Shown: positions 39,901 through 45,687, counted from the stretch's first letter. The stretch is DNA of 64,000 nt from Rhynochetos jubatus (GCA_027574665.1 CM050654.1:25687722-25751721); one strand, 5' to 3'. A program made the numbers and translations. The notes: generated by a model from the letters alone, not told the origin.

Positions 39901-40337
39901 AAATGTAAGTCTCTTCTGTACTTTCTTAATGTTTTTTTATAAGGAGTAATAACACATTTTGAGCCAATATTTTGTGAGGTGACATTTTTCACCGTTAAAC
40001 CTGTAATTTAAAATGTGTGACATATAAGGGGTAATATGTTTTCCATAACCATCTGTATGTTTCTATTTAGAATTATATATAATTATATTTGCTTAATAAT
40101 AATTTCTGTCCTTCCCTTTCAGCATCAAACCGTGGGGTTGCGGCTCTGGCTGTTGTCGTGACGTTGGTGATGCTGGCTGCTATTTCTGTTTTTCTGTGGT
40201 GCTTGTACAAACAGAATAACGGACTCTTCCACAGGATACTGTGGGTCAGAAATGCCTATTTGCCACAGATCAACACTGACGTTACTACTTTGGAAGAAAG
40301 CATCCTCATTTCTGATTTTGAAAGAAGTGACAATTAA
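430..40337 (+). CDS. PLA2R1: PLA2R1 / FcRY, secretory phospholipase A2 receptor (avian IgY receptor), 30-exon gene
   Basis: Type I membrane receptor of the mannose-receptor family. Mammalian PLA2R1 binds secreted phospholipases A2 and collagen; the bird orthologue FcRY binds IgY at acidic pH in yolk sac (family knowledge). The spliced model gives 1,461 residues, close to the roughly 1,460 of human PLA2R1. Domains: signal peptide 1-23, cysteine-rich ricin-B-like 38-165, fibronectin II about 168-219, CTLD1 224-357, CTLD2 374-507, CTLD3 514-642, CTLD4 663-797, CTLD5 815-936, CTLD6 958-1095, CTLD7 1112-1232, CTLD8 1246-1376, membrane span about 1396-1418, cytosolic tail 1420-1461. All introns are GT-AG and the frame stays open throughout, so the gene looks functional. 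Identification rests on the eight CTLDs, the exon count of 30 and the C-terminal tail, which resembles mammalian PLA2R1. The boundaries were read by eye and single splice sites could shift by a few bases. Confidence 0.95.
539..3872 (+). other. intron 1 of PLA2R1
   Basis: First intron, 3.3 kb, GTGAGT donor and an acceptor with a long pyrimidine run. Its first 450 bases belong to the CpG island. Beyond that I see no repeat family, RNA gene or conserved exon that I can name. Confidence 0.85.
3873..4256 (+). CDS. PLA2R1: PLA2R1 exon 2: cysteine-rich (ricin B-type) domain
   Basis: Residues 37-165. This 384-base exon carries the whole N-terminal cysteine-rich beta-trefoil domain. Landmarks are KGIFIIQ at its start, the LWKWVSN block, CLGLN with an N-glycosylation sequon (Asn-Ile-Ser), and QPLSMLECDS. 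This block is very close to mammalian PLA2R1 and differs from MRC1 and LY75. The exon is phase 1 at both ends. In related receptors this domain can bind sulphated sugars; in PLA2R1 it is part of the ligand-binding N-terminal head. Confidence 0.95.
4257..6450 (+). other. intron 2 of PLA2R1
   Basis: 2.2 kb intron with a GTAAAA donor and a TTTATTCCAG acceptor. AT-rich towards its 3' half. No repeat or extra exon recognised. Confidence 0.85.
6451..6618 (+). CDS. PLA2R1: PLA2R1 exon 3: fibronectin type II domain
   Basis: Residues 165-221. A single-exon fibronectin type II module with the hallmarks FPCIFPFKY, WYYECT, WCATT and WGFC, including four cysteines for two disulphides. This module binds collagen in mannose-receptor family members. 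Compared with the human sequence as I remember it, the loop before WCATT is a couple of residues shorter. Phase 1 at both ends, so the domain is a removable cassette in evolutionary terms. Confidence 0.95.
7707..7880 (+). CDS. PLA2R1: PLA2R1 exon 4: CTLD1, first part
   Basis: Residues 221-279. It encodes the start of CTLD1: ESGCDVFW, then CYQFNLGSVLTWREARVAC and GGDLLSVTDLEEQNYI, the usual first helix-cysteine-strand pattern of a C-type lectin fold. No methionine lies in this frame, so the exon is invisible to a simple ATG-based search. It starts after a GAGCAG acceptor and ends at GTGAGT (7881), phase 1 to phase 1. Confidence 0.92.
8968..9081 (+). CDS. PLA2R1: PLA2R1 exon 5: CTLD1, middle part
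   Basis: Residues 279-317. Contains the CTLD core: LWMGLNHLQEDAGWQWSDG, then NW. The glycosylation sequon Asn-Ala-Thr lies near its start. The acceptor is GTTTCAG. The donor GTACTT (9082) is weaker than most in this gene but is the only one that keeps phase 1 into exon 6. Confidence 0.9.
9759..9902 (+). CDS. PLA2R1: PLA2R1 exon 6: CTLD1, end
   Basis: Residues 317-365. Holds the last three cysteines of CTLD1 (ENHCAV, YLCEAG, FVCKKYL) and the linker sequon Asn-Lys-Thr. The WND-type calcium-binding triplet of sugar-binding lectins is absent (GWQSYLC instead), as expected for PLA2R1, whose CTLDs bind protein. Donor GTAAGT at 9903. Confidence 0.93.
10913..11101 (+). CDS. PLA2R1: PLA2R1 exon 7: CTLD2, first part
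   Basis: Residues 365-428. Begins DTWKYFATRCDDGW, followed by NRNCYRLYKEEKSWNDA and LISISSM. Almost every position aligns with human CTLD2 as I recall it. Acceptor TTGAAAG is pyrimidine-poor, so its use probably leans on an upstream branch point; donor GTGAGT at 11102. Phase 1 at both ends. Confidence 0.93.
12069..12226 (+). CDS. PLA2R1: PLA2R1 exon 8: CTLD2, middle part
   Basis: Residues 428-480. Contains AWIGLYS, FEWSDSTP, FSNW and then Gln-Glu-Pro-Asn at residues 462-465. The Glu-Pro-Asn triplet is the mannose-type calcium/sugar signature; the human gene, from memory, has Glu-Pro-His here. The exon goes from phase 1 to phase 0 and ends at GTAAGT (12227). Sequon Asn-Val-Thr is present at its start. 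Confidence 0.93.
13212..13357 (-). mobile_element. CR1 LINE 3'-end fragment in intron 8
   Basis: A 146-base copy of the avian CR1 3' end, in antisense to PLA2R1. It shows the CR1 terminal 8-mer (as CATAGAAT on this strand) at its left edge, then the typical GGTTTGGGTTGGA and CTGCCATGGGCAGGGACACC blocks. It is 5'-truncated like most avian CR1 copies and carries no coding capacity. Confidence 0.93.
13751..13858 (+). CDS. PLA2R1: PLA2R1 exon 9: CTLD2, end
   Basis: Residues 481-516. Encodes EGHWKVKNCGDRSFYVCKKAG and the linker to CTLD3, ending SSCPE. It is 108 bases long and phase 0 at both ends, so skipping or deleting it would leave the frame intact while removing the last disulphide-forming strand of CTLD2. 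It lies between two direct CR1 repeats. Confidence 0.93.
16390..16900 (-). mobile_element. ancient CR1/L3-like LINE relic in intron 9
   Basis: Read on the minus strand, this stretch follows the C-terminal half of ORF2 of the old amniote CR1/L3-type LINEs that are common in turtles and crocodilians. Recognisable blocks are the GGGACTCTTCAGCCTGGAAA segment and, further upstream in the element, the stretch corresponding to CATCTGCCATATTCTTGACC on the plus strand. It is heavily diverged and full of stops and small gaps. Assignment is from remembered consensus, not alignment. Confidence 0.65.
17996..18106 (-). mobile_element. CR1 LINE 3'-end fragment in intron 9
   Basis: A 111-base antisense CR1 3' end, nearly identical over about 90 bases to the copy at 13,212-13,357 (I count about three differences) and in the same orientation. 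It stops abruptly after TTGCTCAAAG, so it is shorter than its partner. Confidence 0.93.
18896..19008 (+). CDS. PLA2R1: PLA2R1 exon 10: CTLD3, first part
   Basis: Residues 517-554. GWERHGGYCYKID opens CTLD3, then SFEQAASGYFCPSALVSVTNR. Acceptor TTTTAAG, donor GTAGTT (19009), which is a weak donor. Ends in phase 2, matched by exon 11 beginning with a single G that restores arginine. Confidence 0.92.
19009..21069 (+). other. intron 10 of PLA2R1
   Basis: 2.1 kb. A strongly AT-rich patch lies at about 19,320-19,440. No repeat family or additional exon recognised. Confidence 0.85.
21070..21239 (+). CDS. PLA2R1: PLA2R1 exon 11: CTLD3, middle part
   Basis: Residues 554-611. RFEQAFINSMIRS, then YFWIGLQDLNNTGEYFW and TNWNKYQPR, matching PLA2R1 CTLD3 closely. 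Two N-glycosylation sequons (Asn-Asn-Thr and Asn-Arg-Ser). Donor GTGAGT at 21240. Phase 2 to phase 1. Confidence 0.93.
22265..22467 (+). CDS. PLA2R1: PLA2R1 exon 12: end of CTLD3 and start of CTLD4
   Basis: Residues 611-678. HSGGCVAVRGQHPIGYWEV and AMSLCKQ finish CTLD3. After a charged linker, CYFGWESEANLLNCYK begins CTLD4, so one exon spans a domain boundary, as in the mammalian gene. Phase 1 to phase 0; donor GTACGT at 22468. Confidence 0.93.
22761..22906 (+). CDS. PLA2R1: PLA2R1 exon 13: CTLD4, first part
   Basis: Residues 679-727. IFHNEKVLMRRTWDEAEALC, then FGAHLASFSHIYEE. Good TTTATTGCAG acceptor and GTAAAT donor. Phase 0 to phase 2. Confidence 0.93.
23396..23480 (+). CDS. PLA2R1: PLA2R1 exon 14: CTLD4, middle part
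   Basis: Residues 727-755. RTEERQFWIGFNKRNPLSGG and WQWSDRTP; the FWIGFNKRNPL block is nearly invariant in PLA2R1. Only 85 bases long. The donor GTAACT (23481) is weak, but it joins exactly to VVSSFL in exon 15, as in mammals. Confidence 0.92.
24416..24548 (+). CDS. PLA2R1: PLA2R1 exon 15: CTLD4, end
   Basis: Residues 756-800. VVSSFLESKYVEDDSRNCG, the sequon Asn-Arg-Thr, and REWICKIPKG. Closes CTLD4. Acceptor GTTTTCAG, donor GTGAAA. Phase 0 to phase 1. Confidence 0.93.
25021..25056 (+). CDS. PLA2R1: PLA2R1 exon 16: 36-base linker micro-exon
   Basis: Residues 800-812: GVKPKNPVWYIS, the linker between CTLD4 and CTLD5. It aligns with the VKPKIPFWY linker of mammalian PLA2R1 as I remember it. 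Acceptor TTTTTGCAG directly before it, donor GTATGA (25057). Phase 1 at both ends, so it is a skippable cassette. Confidence 0.85.
25551..25708 (+). CDS. PLA2R1: PLA2R1 exon 17: CTLD5, first part
   Basis: Residues 812-864. LPWSYYQGAEYLFHV, then EFVCGWLRSGMATINS and EQAFIQNKIKK. CTLD5 is the main phospholipase A2-binding domain in mammalian PLA2R1 (family knowledge). Acceptor TTTTCTAG, donor GTAACA. Phase 1 to phase 0. Confidence 0.93.
25709..28167 (+). other. intron 17 of PLA2R1
   Basis: 2.5 kb intron between the two halves of CTLD5. Unique-looking sequence; no repeat, RNA gene or extra exon identified. Confidence 0.85.
28168..28232 (+). CDS. PLA2R1: PLA2R1 exon 18: CTLD5, core
   Basis: Residues 865-886. 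LSNSDVHWWIGLHVENVSEE; the HWWIGL block is the conserved CTLD core and Asn-Val-Ser is a glycosylation sequon. Only 65 bases. Acceptor TTTCTATAG, donor GTAAGG (28233). Phase 0 to phase 2. Confidence 0.92.
28573..28676 (+). CDS. PLA2R1: PLA2R1 exon 19: CTLD5, late part
   Basis: Residues 886-921. RWRDESQVTYQNWNEGRERD, then RRCGFISSQT. A pyrimidine-rich region containing a T run (28,487-28,502) lies upstream of the acceptor. Phase 2 to phase 1. Confidence 0.93.
29985..30127 (+). CDS. PLA2R1: PLA2R1 exon 20: end of CTLD5, start of CTLD6
   Basis: Residues 921-968. GLWGDENCTVSLPCICKRE closes CTLD5 and YGVCPKGWLHFGFK starts CTLD6. The last codons carry straight on into intron 20 without a stop for a stretch; the GTAAAA donor (30128) gives the phase 0 junction needed by exon 21. 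Confidence 0.92.
30949..31066 (+). CDS. PLA2R1: PLA2R1 exon 21: CTLD6, first part
   Basis: Residues 969-1008. CFLIQIPKDPGHLRNWYSAQ, then EFCGSYDGSLASLEDELEQ. The acceptor follows a long T tract. The donor GTGGAG (31067) departs from the usual GTRAGT, but it gives the phase 1 junction that leads into AFITMNLFGQ in exon 22. Confidence 0.9.
31941..32071 (+). CDS. PLA2R1: PLA2R1 exon 22: CTLD6, core
   Basis: Residues 1008-1051. AFITMNLFGQKTNVWIGFQ, DDYEKWLN and YSNWFPVEVLR. Two overlapping donors are possible at 32,070 and 32,072; only GTGAGT at 32,072 gives the phase 0 needed by exon 23, so I use it. Mammals have a somewhat longer loop after YSNW. Confidence 0.9.
32627..32771 (+). CDS. PLA2R1: PLA2R1 exon 23: CTLD6, end
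   Basis: Residues 1052-1100. IQEQLPLCTLVSNNPNFYF, then WYLENCQKNYGFVCQKAQ. Conserved cysteines present. Donor GTAAGG at 32772. Phase 0 to phase 1. Confidence 0.93.
32772..35433 (+). other. intron 23 of PLA2R1
   Basis: 2.7 kb. A G-rich stretch lies near 33,150-33,190 and a moderately GC-rich patch at 33,600-33,850. T runs occur at about 34,263, 35,160 and 35,346. No named repeat family or extra exon recognised. Confidence 0.85.
35434..35672 (+). CDS. PLA2R1: PLA2R1 exon 24: linker and first half of CTLD7
   Basis: Residues 1100-1179. DTSRHVFNASEMDPVPDTLE linker, then YKLIRGNFTWSSALKTC, LVSITDQYHQAFLTV and YSHWIGLFTSD. The SITDQYHQ block is nearly identical to mammalian PLA2R1. Two sequons (Asn-Ala-Ser, Asn-Phe-Thr). 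Donor GTACGT at 35673. Phase 1 to phase 0. Confidence 0.95.
36192..36360 (+). CDS. PLA2R1: PLA2R1 exon 25: CTLD7, end
   Basis: Residues 1180-1236. NGLHFEWSDGTRSLFTFWED, then GSCVYIDTSGRWKSANC and LLQGAVCHVPP. Acceptor CTTGGCAG, donor GTAAGT at 36361. Phase 0 to phase 1. Confidence 0.95.
37662..37802 (+). CDS. PLA2R1: PLA2R1 exon 26: CTLD8, first part
   Basis: Residues 1236-1283. A lysine-rich linker, then LCSEKTVPWIKFKNSCYSFS and TAYEVCKNQ. Acceptor TTCTATCACAG, donor GTGATT. Phase 1 at both ends. Confidence 0.93.
38229..38345 (+). CDS. PLA2R1: PLA2R1 exon 27: CTLD8, middle part
   Basis: Residues 1283-1322. GSHLLTIQDEDENAFILEEL, then SVQMVWLNIL. Acceptor AATCTGTAG, donor GTAAGT at 38346. 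Reading into intron 27 would meet a stop after ten codons and give a protein without a membrane span. Confidence 0.93.
38431..38452 (+). repeat. 22-base T homopolymer in intron 27
   Basis: An uninterrupted run of 22 T residues. It is not adjacent to a splice acceptor. Such tracts vary in length and are prone to sequencing error. Confidence 0.9.
38776..38952 (+). CDS. PLA2R1: PLA2R1 exon 28: CTLD8, end
   Basis: Residues 1322-1381. ETHSWSDGSPLNYSNWGIWE, then GNFCISLRTTDGVWQLSPC and KKGFVCKMDA. The QLSPC-EKKGF-CKM pattern is the PLA2R1 CTLD8 signature. Donor GTATGT at 38953. Phase 1 at both ends. Confidence 0.95.
38953..39874 (+). other. intron 28 of PLA2R1
   Basis: 0.9 kb, nearly half of it an antisense CR1 fragment (39,145-39,562). 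The rest is unique sequence. Confidence 0.85.
39145..39562 (-). mobile_element. CR1 LINE fragment (ORF2 C terminus and 3' end) in intron 28
   Basis: About 420 bases of CR1, antisense to PLA2R1. On the minus strand it still reads through the ORF2 C-terminal region, with recognisable LRELGLFSLERRRLREDHI, MEKRRGNG, LPKAVVDSPTLDTFKIQLD blocks. The left edge carries the 3' end (GGTTGGAAGGGACCTC). It is 5'-truncated and cannot move. It is older than the copies in introns 8 and 9, judging by its looser match to the CR1 consensus I remember. Confidence 0.92.
39875..39904 (+). CDS. PLA2R1: PLA2R1 exon 29: 30-base stalk micro-exon
   Basis: Residues 1381-1391: DIDATEPSEK, the short juxtamembrane stalk. 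Acceptor TCTGTTTCAG, donor GTAAGT (39905). Phase 1 at both ends. The mammalian gene has a similar short exon before the membrane-span exon. Confidence 0.88.
40123..40337 (+). CDS. PLA2R1: PLA2R1 exon 30: membrane span and cytosolic tail
   Basis: Residues 1391-1461 plus TAA (40,335-40,337). A 23-residue hydrophobic helix (about 1396-1418) is followed by LYKQNNGLFHR and a 42-residue tail ending ESILISDFERSDN, very like the mammalian PLA2R1 C terminus. The tail keeps an acidic dileucine-type endocytosis signal (Glu1448-xxx-Leu-Ile1453). Where mammals have an Asn-x-Tyr-Tyr motif, this protein has Asn-Ala-Tyr-Leu (1434-1437). Acceptor CCCTTTCAG. Confidence 0.96.
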
Positions 40338-40720
40338 TTGTTCGGACCTAGCAAGTGGTCACTTCTTCCGTATGAAATGTGATGTTCTGTGATGGTTTTC
40401 TTCTTCTAGGAAGTCCCCATATCCAGAGAAACCCTCACAGCTGTTGGCATGAATGCCATAGGAGCTCCCTACCTTGGAGACGTTTTGCTTTCTGGCAGGA
40501 TGAGGTGGGGATGCAAGGCAGAACCACGGAGAAATTGGCTTATTTGGGACAACCCAGGAACTGAAAATACTCCCACGCTATGAACCTCCCACCACTCACT
40601 GGAGCAGTCGTGTCCAAAGCCCCAGAGCAGCAGGAATTTTCATGCTACTTTTTCCTTCAGGAACGTTTGGACTTTTTGTGTTTTGTTTTTATACCTCACA
40701 GAATCTGCTCATGAACCAGC

Positions 40721-40726
40721 ATTAAA
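40721..40726 (+). terminator. possible weak polyadenylation signal ATTAAA
   Basis: ATTAAA variant about 385 bases after the stop codon. It could give a short 3' UTR, but it is a common hexamer and the support is only positional. Confidence 0.35.
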
Positions 40727-41162
40727 ATTTGGCCTTGAATTTAGGGTCTCTCAAACGCATTCCAAGGATTATGGGGTAGATTTTTTTTTTCTTAATAGCC
40801 ATTCCTTCTGCAGAATGAACAGTTATTTTTCGGACAGTGGATTCTTGCCAGGTGGATTTCCGAGCTTGCAGAGAGATGAAGTCATTTGACTTGGGAGTGC
40901 CAGAGTGTTGGTTGTTTGGCCTATGATGCCATGATAGTTCAAGCTATAAAATAGTCTAGAGATATAATGGCGGATGGACTTTGTCATCCTGATGTTAATA
41001 TATTCAAGATGCATCCAGCCTCCTGTTAAAGATTTAACTATGTGATCTCTCACCAAGTTTTCTTTTTCCTAGAAATTGAACCACATCAACCTCTTTCAAG
41101 GACTTTTTGGGCAACATCTGTTTGAAGTAAAAAGCAGTTATAAATCTTGCTGAAGTTGTGGT

Positions 41163-41168
41163 AATAAA
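41163..41168 (+). terminator. polyadenylation signal AATAAA of PLA2R1
   Basis: First canonical AATAAA after the stop codon, 826 bases downstream of it. The following 50 bases include T/GT-rich sequence suitable for CstF binding. This is the most likely proximal cleavage signal. Confidence 0.65.
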
Positions 41169-41190
41169 TTGCTTTACTGTTCACCTGCAG

Positions 41191-43049
41191 TATTTCTGCA
41201 AGCAGTATTCATGTATTGAGACCCTGCTCTCAAAAGCTGAGGAGGATGCGTGGGAGAGCCACACTACTGTTCCCATAGGGTGCTCTAGTCCTATCACCCC
41301 GAGTAGCAAACCCTCAGAAGGACAATTTTTACTTTAAGTGATCGTACTAAGGTGCTAACGAAGGAGCTAAGTTTCACTGACCAGTTGGTCTGCAGGCTGA
41401 CGGTTGTGAAGGACCCAGCTCAGGTCTCCGCACTACCTCGGTTACCAGCCCCCGGGCAGCAACGCATACTCTCCGTGGGACTCCCACCAACCTAACTCCA
41501 GCCACGATTCTGCCAGTACCCAGAAGGTCTGAGGGGGATTTTATTCTTGCAGCATGGGCAAACAAATGGCTAGTCATGAAAAGTTACTTCAGAATGGATT
41601 TACTGTGCCTTCAGTCATCTCTAAAACCTGCTGCGAAGGGCTGTGTTTATTGTTGGGTTTGTTTGGTTTCTTTAAGATGACTCATTCTAACAATTTTGCA
41701 AGAGCTGAAAGATGGAGGTACGTTCCTCAGAGTTAAGCGAGCAGCCAAGGCCAACTGAAATTTTTTTACATAGCGTTTGTGCACATGCACAGGAATGTAT
41801 GACTCCCTTTTAGTTAGATTTCACATGCCAGTTCTGGAAACATTGCAAAAAATGCTTGTTTATGTCATGATTATGTAAAGGGCTATTTTAAAAAATTATT
41901 TAGTACCTAGAATATTTCAGTGCTGGTTTGCAGAACCATTAAAAAACATCAAAGAGGCTGCAGATGGTTTTGATCCCAATGTAATTTTCAACTTACTGTT
42001 GTCGATAACTTGTGTGGGTAAGGCTAGCACACGTTCTTAATCTGAGCTTTTTCAGTCATATAAAAGATAAATAGCTTTTCTGTGTATGTTTTGTCTAATG
42101 GTTTGACCCCATACCTTAGTCTGCAGTACTGTTTTTAAAGTTTATTCTTAGTCCTGTAGATTTATCCATAGGACTGTTTATATGTGAAGTCCACTATTAG
42201 AGTTCGTGGACCGCAGCTTTGGAGTGCAATTGCCAAATTATCTGCTGTTTATATATGTGAACTGTGATAGCTTCTTGCTGCCAAGAAAAATGAATAAAAA
42301 GGGTTGTGACCATCTTTCCCTTCCCCATGAGAATTTCACCCATTTAAACTACAGTTGGAGGAACTTAAGCCAACAAATCCCCTTCATCACAATCACTGAC
42401 AAGCGTGTAATTGCTGCCTTCTCACGGCAAGCAGAGTGGCTTGCTGGGTGGGTTTCGTTTGCGAGGGTAAGCCGCGTGTCCCCGAGGATGTGTATGCGCC
42501 AGGCTGCAGCGCTCTTACCCAGTTACGCAGGCTCTGGGCAGATTCTGACGTGCTCAGTAGGGGTATATACTTCTCACAAAACTTGACGTATGCTTTTTAT
42601 CCATTTACTTTGAGGCATGTTGTAATCATTTAAATATATTCGAAAGGCAGTGGTATAATAAATAACCCTAACCTCGAAACAGCGATCGTTGATTAACATC
42701 AACTCTGATGGTCTTGCATTAAGGGAAAAATAGTTCCAGCAGTGTTTTCTTCATACTTTGAAACAGCTTAGGGGGAACAGAGCCTTACGTATTTATTTTT
42801 AAATCTTTCATCCTTCAACTTTTATAATTGCAGGTATTATTCACTCAAGAATGTAATTGTTGATTGCTTTCTAGACCTTGTTCTGGATTCTGTTGCCATA
42901 GCTTTTGTTTGTTTTCCCTTAATCAGAGGTCTGCTGTACTATTTCTGATCAGACTGTGTGGTGACTGTTTTTACTGCTGACCTTGATGATACTGGCAGCC
43001 AGGTTCACTGTATTATTTCAACTGGAAAATTAAAGTGTGAATAATAGCT
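41191..43049. other. non-coding sequence 3' of PLA2R1
   Basis: Unique sequence without a convincing exon. AATAAA hexamers at 42,293-42,298 and 42,657-42,662 could serve a long 3' UTR form. No named repeat recognised. Confidence 0.6.
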
Positions 43050-44250
43050 TTCTGTTTTGCGATTTTTCTTGACTCTTTCCACAGCTTTATTTAGCTGCCA
43101 GGATTTAGTGTCTTGTGGAAGCAGTTCCGAGGCTTCACACCGGGTCATCCTGGTAGGAGAAGGACAGCTCACACCATCCTCCTTTCTGGCTACGTGGCTG
43201 GACCCAGACCTAGGCACTGCAGATGGTTTCCACACGAGTGGTGTCCCCAGTGTTTCCCAGGGCACTGATGAGCATGCCCCAGGGCCCCTGTGCACGAGGT
43301 GCTGGGAGGAGAAAGGAGCCCCGGCACCCTCAGGGAGGGTGATGGATGGGAGCGTGGCACTGATGCACAGATACGCTCCCAGCCTGCTGCCTGTTCCTTG
43401 CAGCCCTGGGCCCAGCAGGGATGAGTGATGGGCTGGAGGACTTTTCCTGGTGGACTGTGGAAGCTGTGTGGTGTGGGAGCCCATTTGTTTTCTGCCCCAA
43501 ATAGGGTGGAGGTACATGGACTGCAGCACTGTAGCTTCCATGGGTAGCACCAAAGTGCTTTCCATGTCCAAGAACTGGGTTCACCAGAGCCTGAGCAGGC
43601 AAATGGATGTTGTGTTTTTCTCTGCTGTGGTAGCTTTTCGAAGGCATTTACTGAAAAAGAAGTGTTAGGCGTTTTCATACCACTCCCATGCTTGGGGAAT
43701 GGATGTGTATCCCCACCAGAGACAGATACATCCAGGCCAACATGACAAACCTTGTCTACCATATATTAAGGTTTGGAAAAAAATCCACATTCTGATTTTT
43801 GCAGATTCCATTCCAGCAGAAAATTTGCCTCCCGGTCCCTTTAGCAGTCCTTGCAGGATGTCTCTGAGGGAAAGAGATGCCCGATGTGGCTATGGCATCC
43901 CAGCTGGACGGGAGTCTGCAGTGGGAACATGCATATGCTGGAGATGTCCAGCATGACCGGGCAGAGTGAAGGGTTGTGGCACAAGGCTGTGAGCGAGCAA
44001 TGGGACTCCTAAGCAAAGTCCTTCCCAGCTGTGCCTCTCCTGGGTGCAGTGCTGCCCTTCCTTGTGCAGGGATTCTTCTCCCTTCTGCTTCCCTTCCCCT
44101 GCCTTCACACGCATGCTTTTGTGGCTGGGTCAAGCTGTGGGGCTGCTGGAAATCTGTGCAGTACAATCCAGATGCAAAAGTAGGTTTTTGCACGTTCTGT
44201 GAGACTTGGCCATTTCTGGTTCCCAGGGCACCATTGCACAAATTCCCGTT
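43050..44250. other. GC-rich, stop-poor intergenic patch of unknown nature
   Basis: Compared with its AT-rich surroundings this 1.2 kb is GC-rich and has open frames of about 190 codons on the minus strand in two frames and shorter ones on the plus strand. I recognise no domain; the translations are rich in Pro, Ser, Cys and Trp, which suggests composition rather than selection. It could be part of an unrecognised repeat, a lineage-specific non-coding transcript, or ordinary sequence. Confidence 0.4.
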
Positions 44251-45687
44251 TAATTGAGCCCCCTAGTTTTTTTTTTTTCATCATGTTGCCTCTCCCTTAG
44301 TGTAGTAACAGACATCCTCAGTCTCTTGTAATAATAAACCCACTGTAATGAAATACATGGCATATTCTTCCTCTAGGACATTTATATATAAGCAGAATGT
44401 TTTGGTTAAAAGCTAAATTGCACACATTCAGCAACTGGGCTCTAAATCCTCAGCTAAAAAAAAAAAAAAGCCTCTTCTTGAGCTATAATAATATTTCCTT
44501 TGGTAATCAGTGGAATGTTGGTTTTAAAACCCTGCAGGCCAGGGCTGATCTCTTACCATCTGATGCAGCCCTTGTCAGGAGCAAATTCACAGGCTGTTCT
44601 GAGGTGGTATGACTTAAGGTTGAGCTGAGAAACACAGTCGGTCTCGGCGTGGCCAGTAGATGGTAGTGGTACACACAGAGCTGGCAGAATGAGCTGAAAA
44701 CAGAGGGATCTGCTCCGGATCCTTTACAAGTTTAATTAAATGAGAAGCAAAACTCCAATTCTGCACCTGCAGGACTGCAAAAACTGTCAGTTCTTAGCCA
44801 TGGCTGCAGCATTACAGAGGTGGGTTAAGACAGCTTTCCAAGTCTCAGTGTCATTCTCAGCAAGTCTCATTCTCGACAACTAATAGGATGCATCGAACAG
44901 CTCAGAATGGGATAATGCAGGTCCTTACATTGGTCCGTGGGTTTGTCTTTTGTTTCGTGAGTGACAGGTAAATCCACTTGGGTTCCTGAGTGTTAAACAA
45001 ACAAGTAAACATCCTTGTGGTATGTTTTGGTTCTGCTCCCTTTGATGGAAAGGTAATTGGCTGGAAGTGCTCCAGCCAGGTCTCTCTAGTGTAAATGGAT
45101 TTGTTTTGATGTTTTATTTCTTGACCCTATCAGTGCAGGCATTTACTTAATAATTTACATGGGCAAAGGGAAATTAAGAGATAGAAATTAAAATTATTAG
45201 ACATTTTAGACATCCGTTGCATAAGTAATCGTTCCACAGCACTGTTGAAAGCAGATTTACTTCCTCCTCTCAATTTATTCTGTAAGTGGCTTAGAGCATG
45301 AGTTGCTGATCCCTTTCTATACCCATCGTCTTTATGCAGGATGACTGTGATTTGGATTCTGATCTTAGAAACTTAACCATAAAAAAGGGAATTGAGAATC
45401 GTTTTGTAATAAAGCCTCACTTCACAGCTGTAGTTTTTGTAGTCTTGTTTCCTTATTCTGCAGCAATTCTGGACTTTCCGCATCCTCCTGTGACAAGGCA
45501 GGTGCTGTTGCCCAAGGAAGCGTACCAGACCCAGCCTGCTGCAGTGCTCCTGGGTCGCACCATGGTAATGCGTAACCGCTAGCGTGATGCTCCGCTGCAA
45601 TCATTTCCAAAAGTGCCCAGCTAGATAACGGCCAAAGTGTTTCTGCTAACGCTTCCGGCATTTCTGATGCTTATTTTTGTTCATCGG
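44251..45687. other. intergenic sequence with a CTCF-like motif
   Basis: Mostly unique AT-rich sequence with an A run near 44,456-44,470. The only feature I can name is the CTCF-like motif at 44,653-44,669. Confidence 0.6.
44653..44669 (+). promoter_or_regulatory. candidate CTCF-binding motif
   Basis: CCAGTAGATGGTAGTGG matches the core CTCF pattern CCASYAGRKGGYRS at every position, with T instead of the usual C after GG. It lies between the PLA2R1 3' end and the next CpG island, a plausible place for an insulator or loop anchor. Match by eye only; occupancy is unknown. Confidence 0.45.

Larger units (their letters stand above)
40338..41190 (+). other. PLA2R1 3' UTR (proximal)
   Basis: Untranslated sequence from the stop codon to just past the AATAAA at 41,163. 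The end is inferred from that signal; cleavage would be expected 10-30 bases further on, with GT-rich sequence following. A longer 3' UTR using signals near 42,293 or 42,657 is possible. Confidence 0.6.

Noticed and set aside
430..40337. Possibility that the gene is LY75, MRC1 or MRC2
   Set aside because: LY75 has ten CTLDs; MRC1 and MRC2 have eight but different tails and linkers. The tail ESILISDFERSDN and blocks such as FWIGFNKRNPL and SITDQYHQ are PLA2R1-type.
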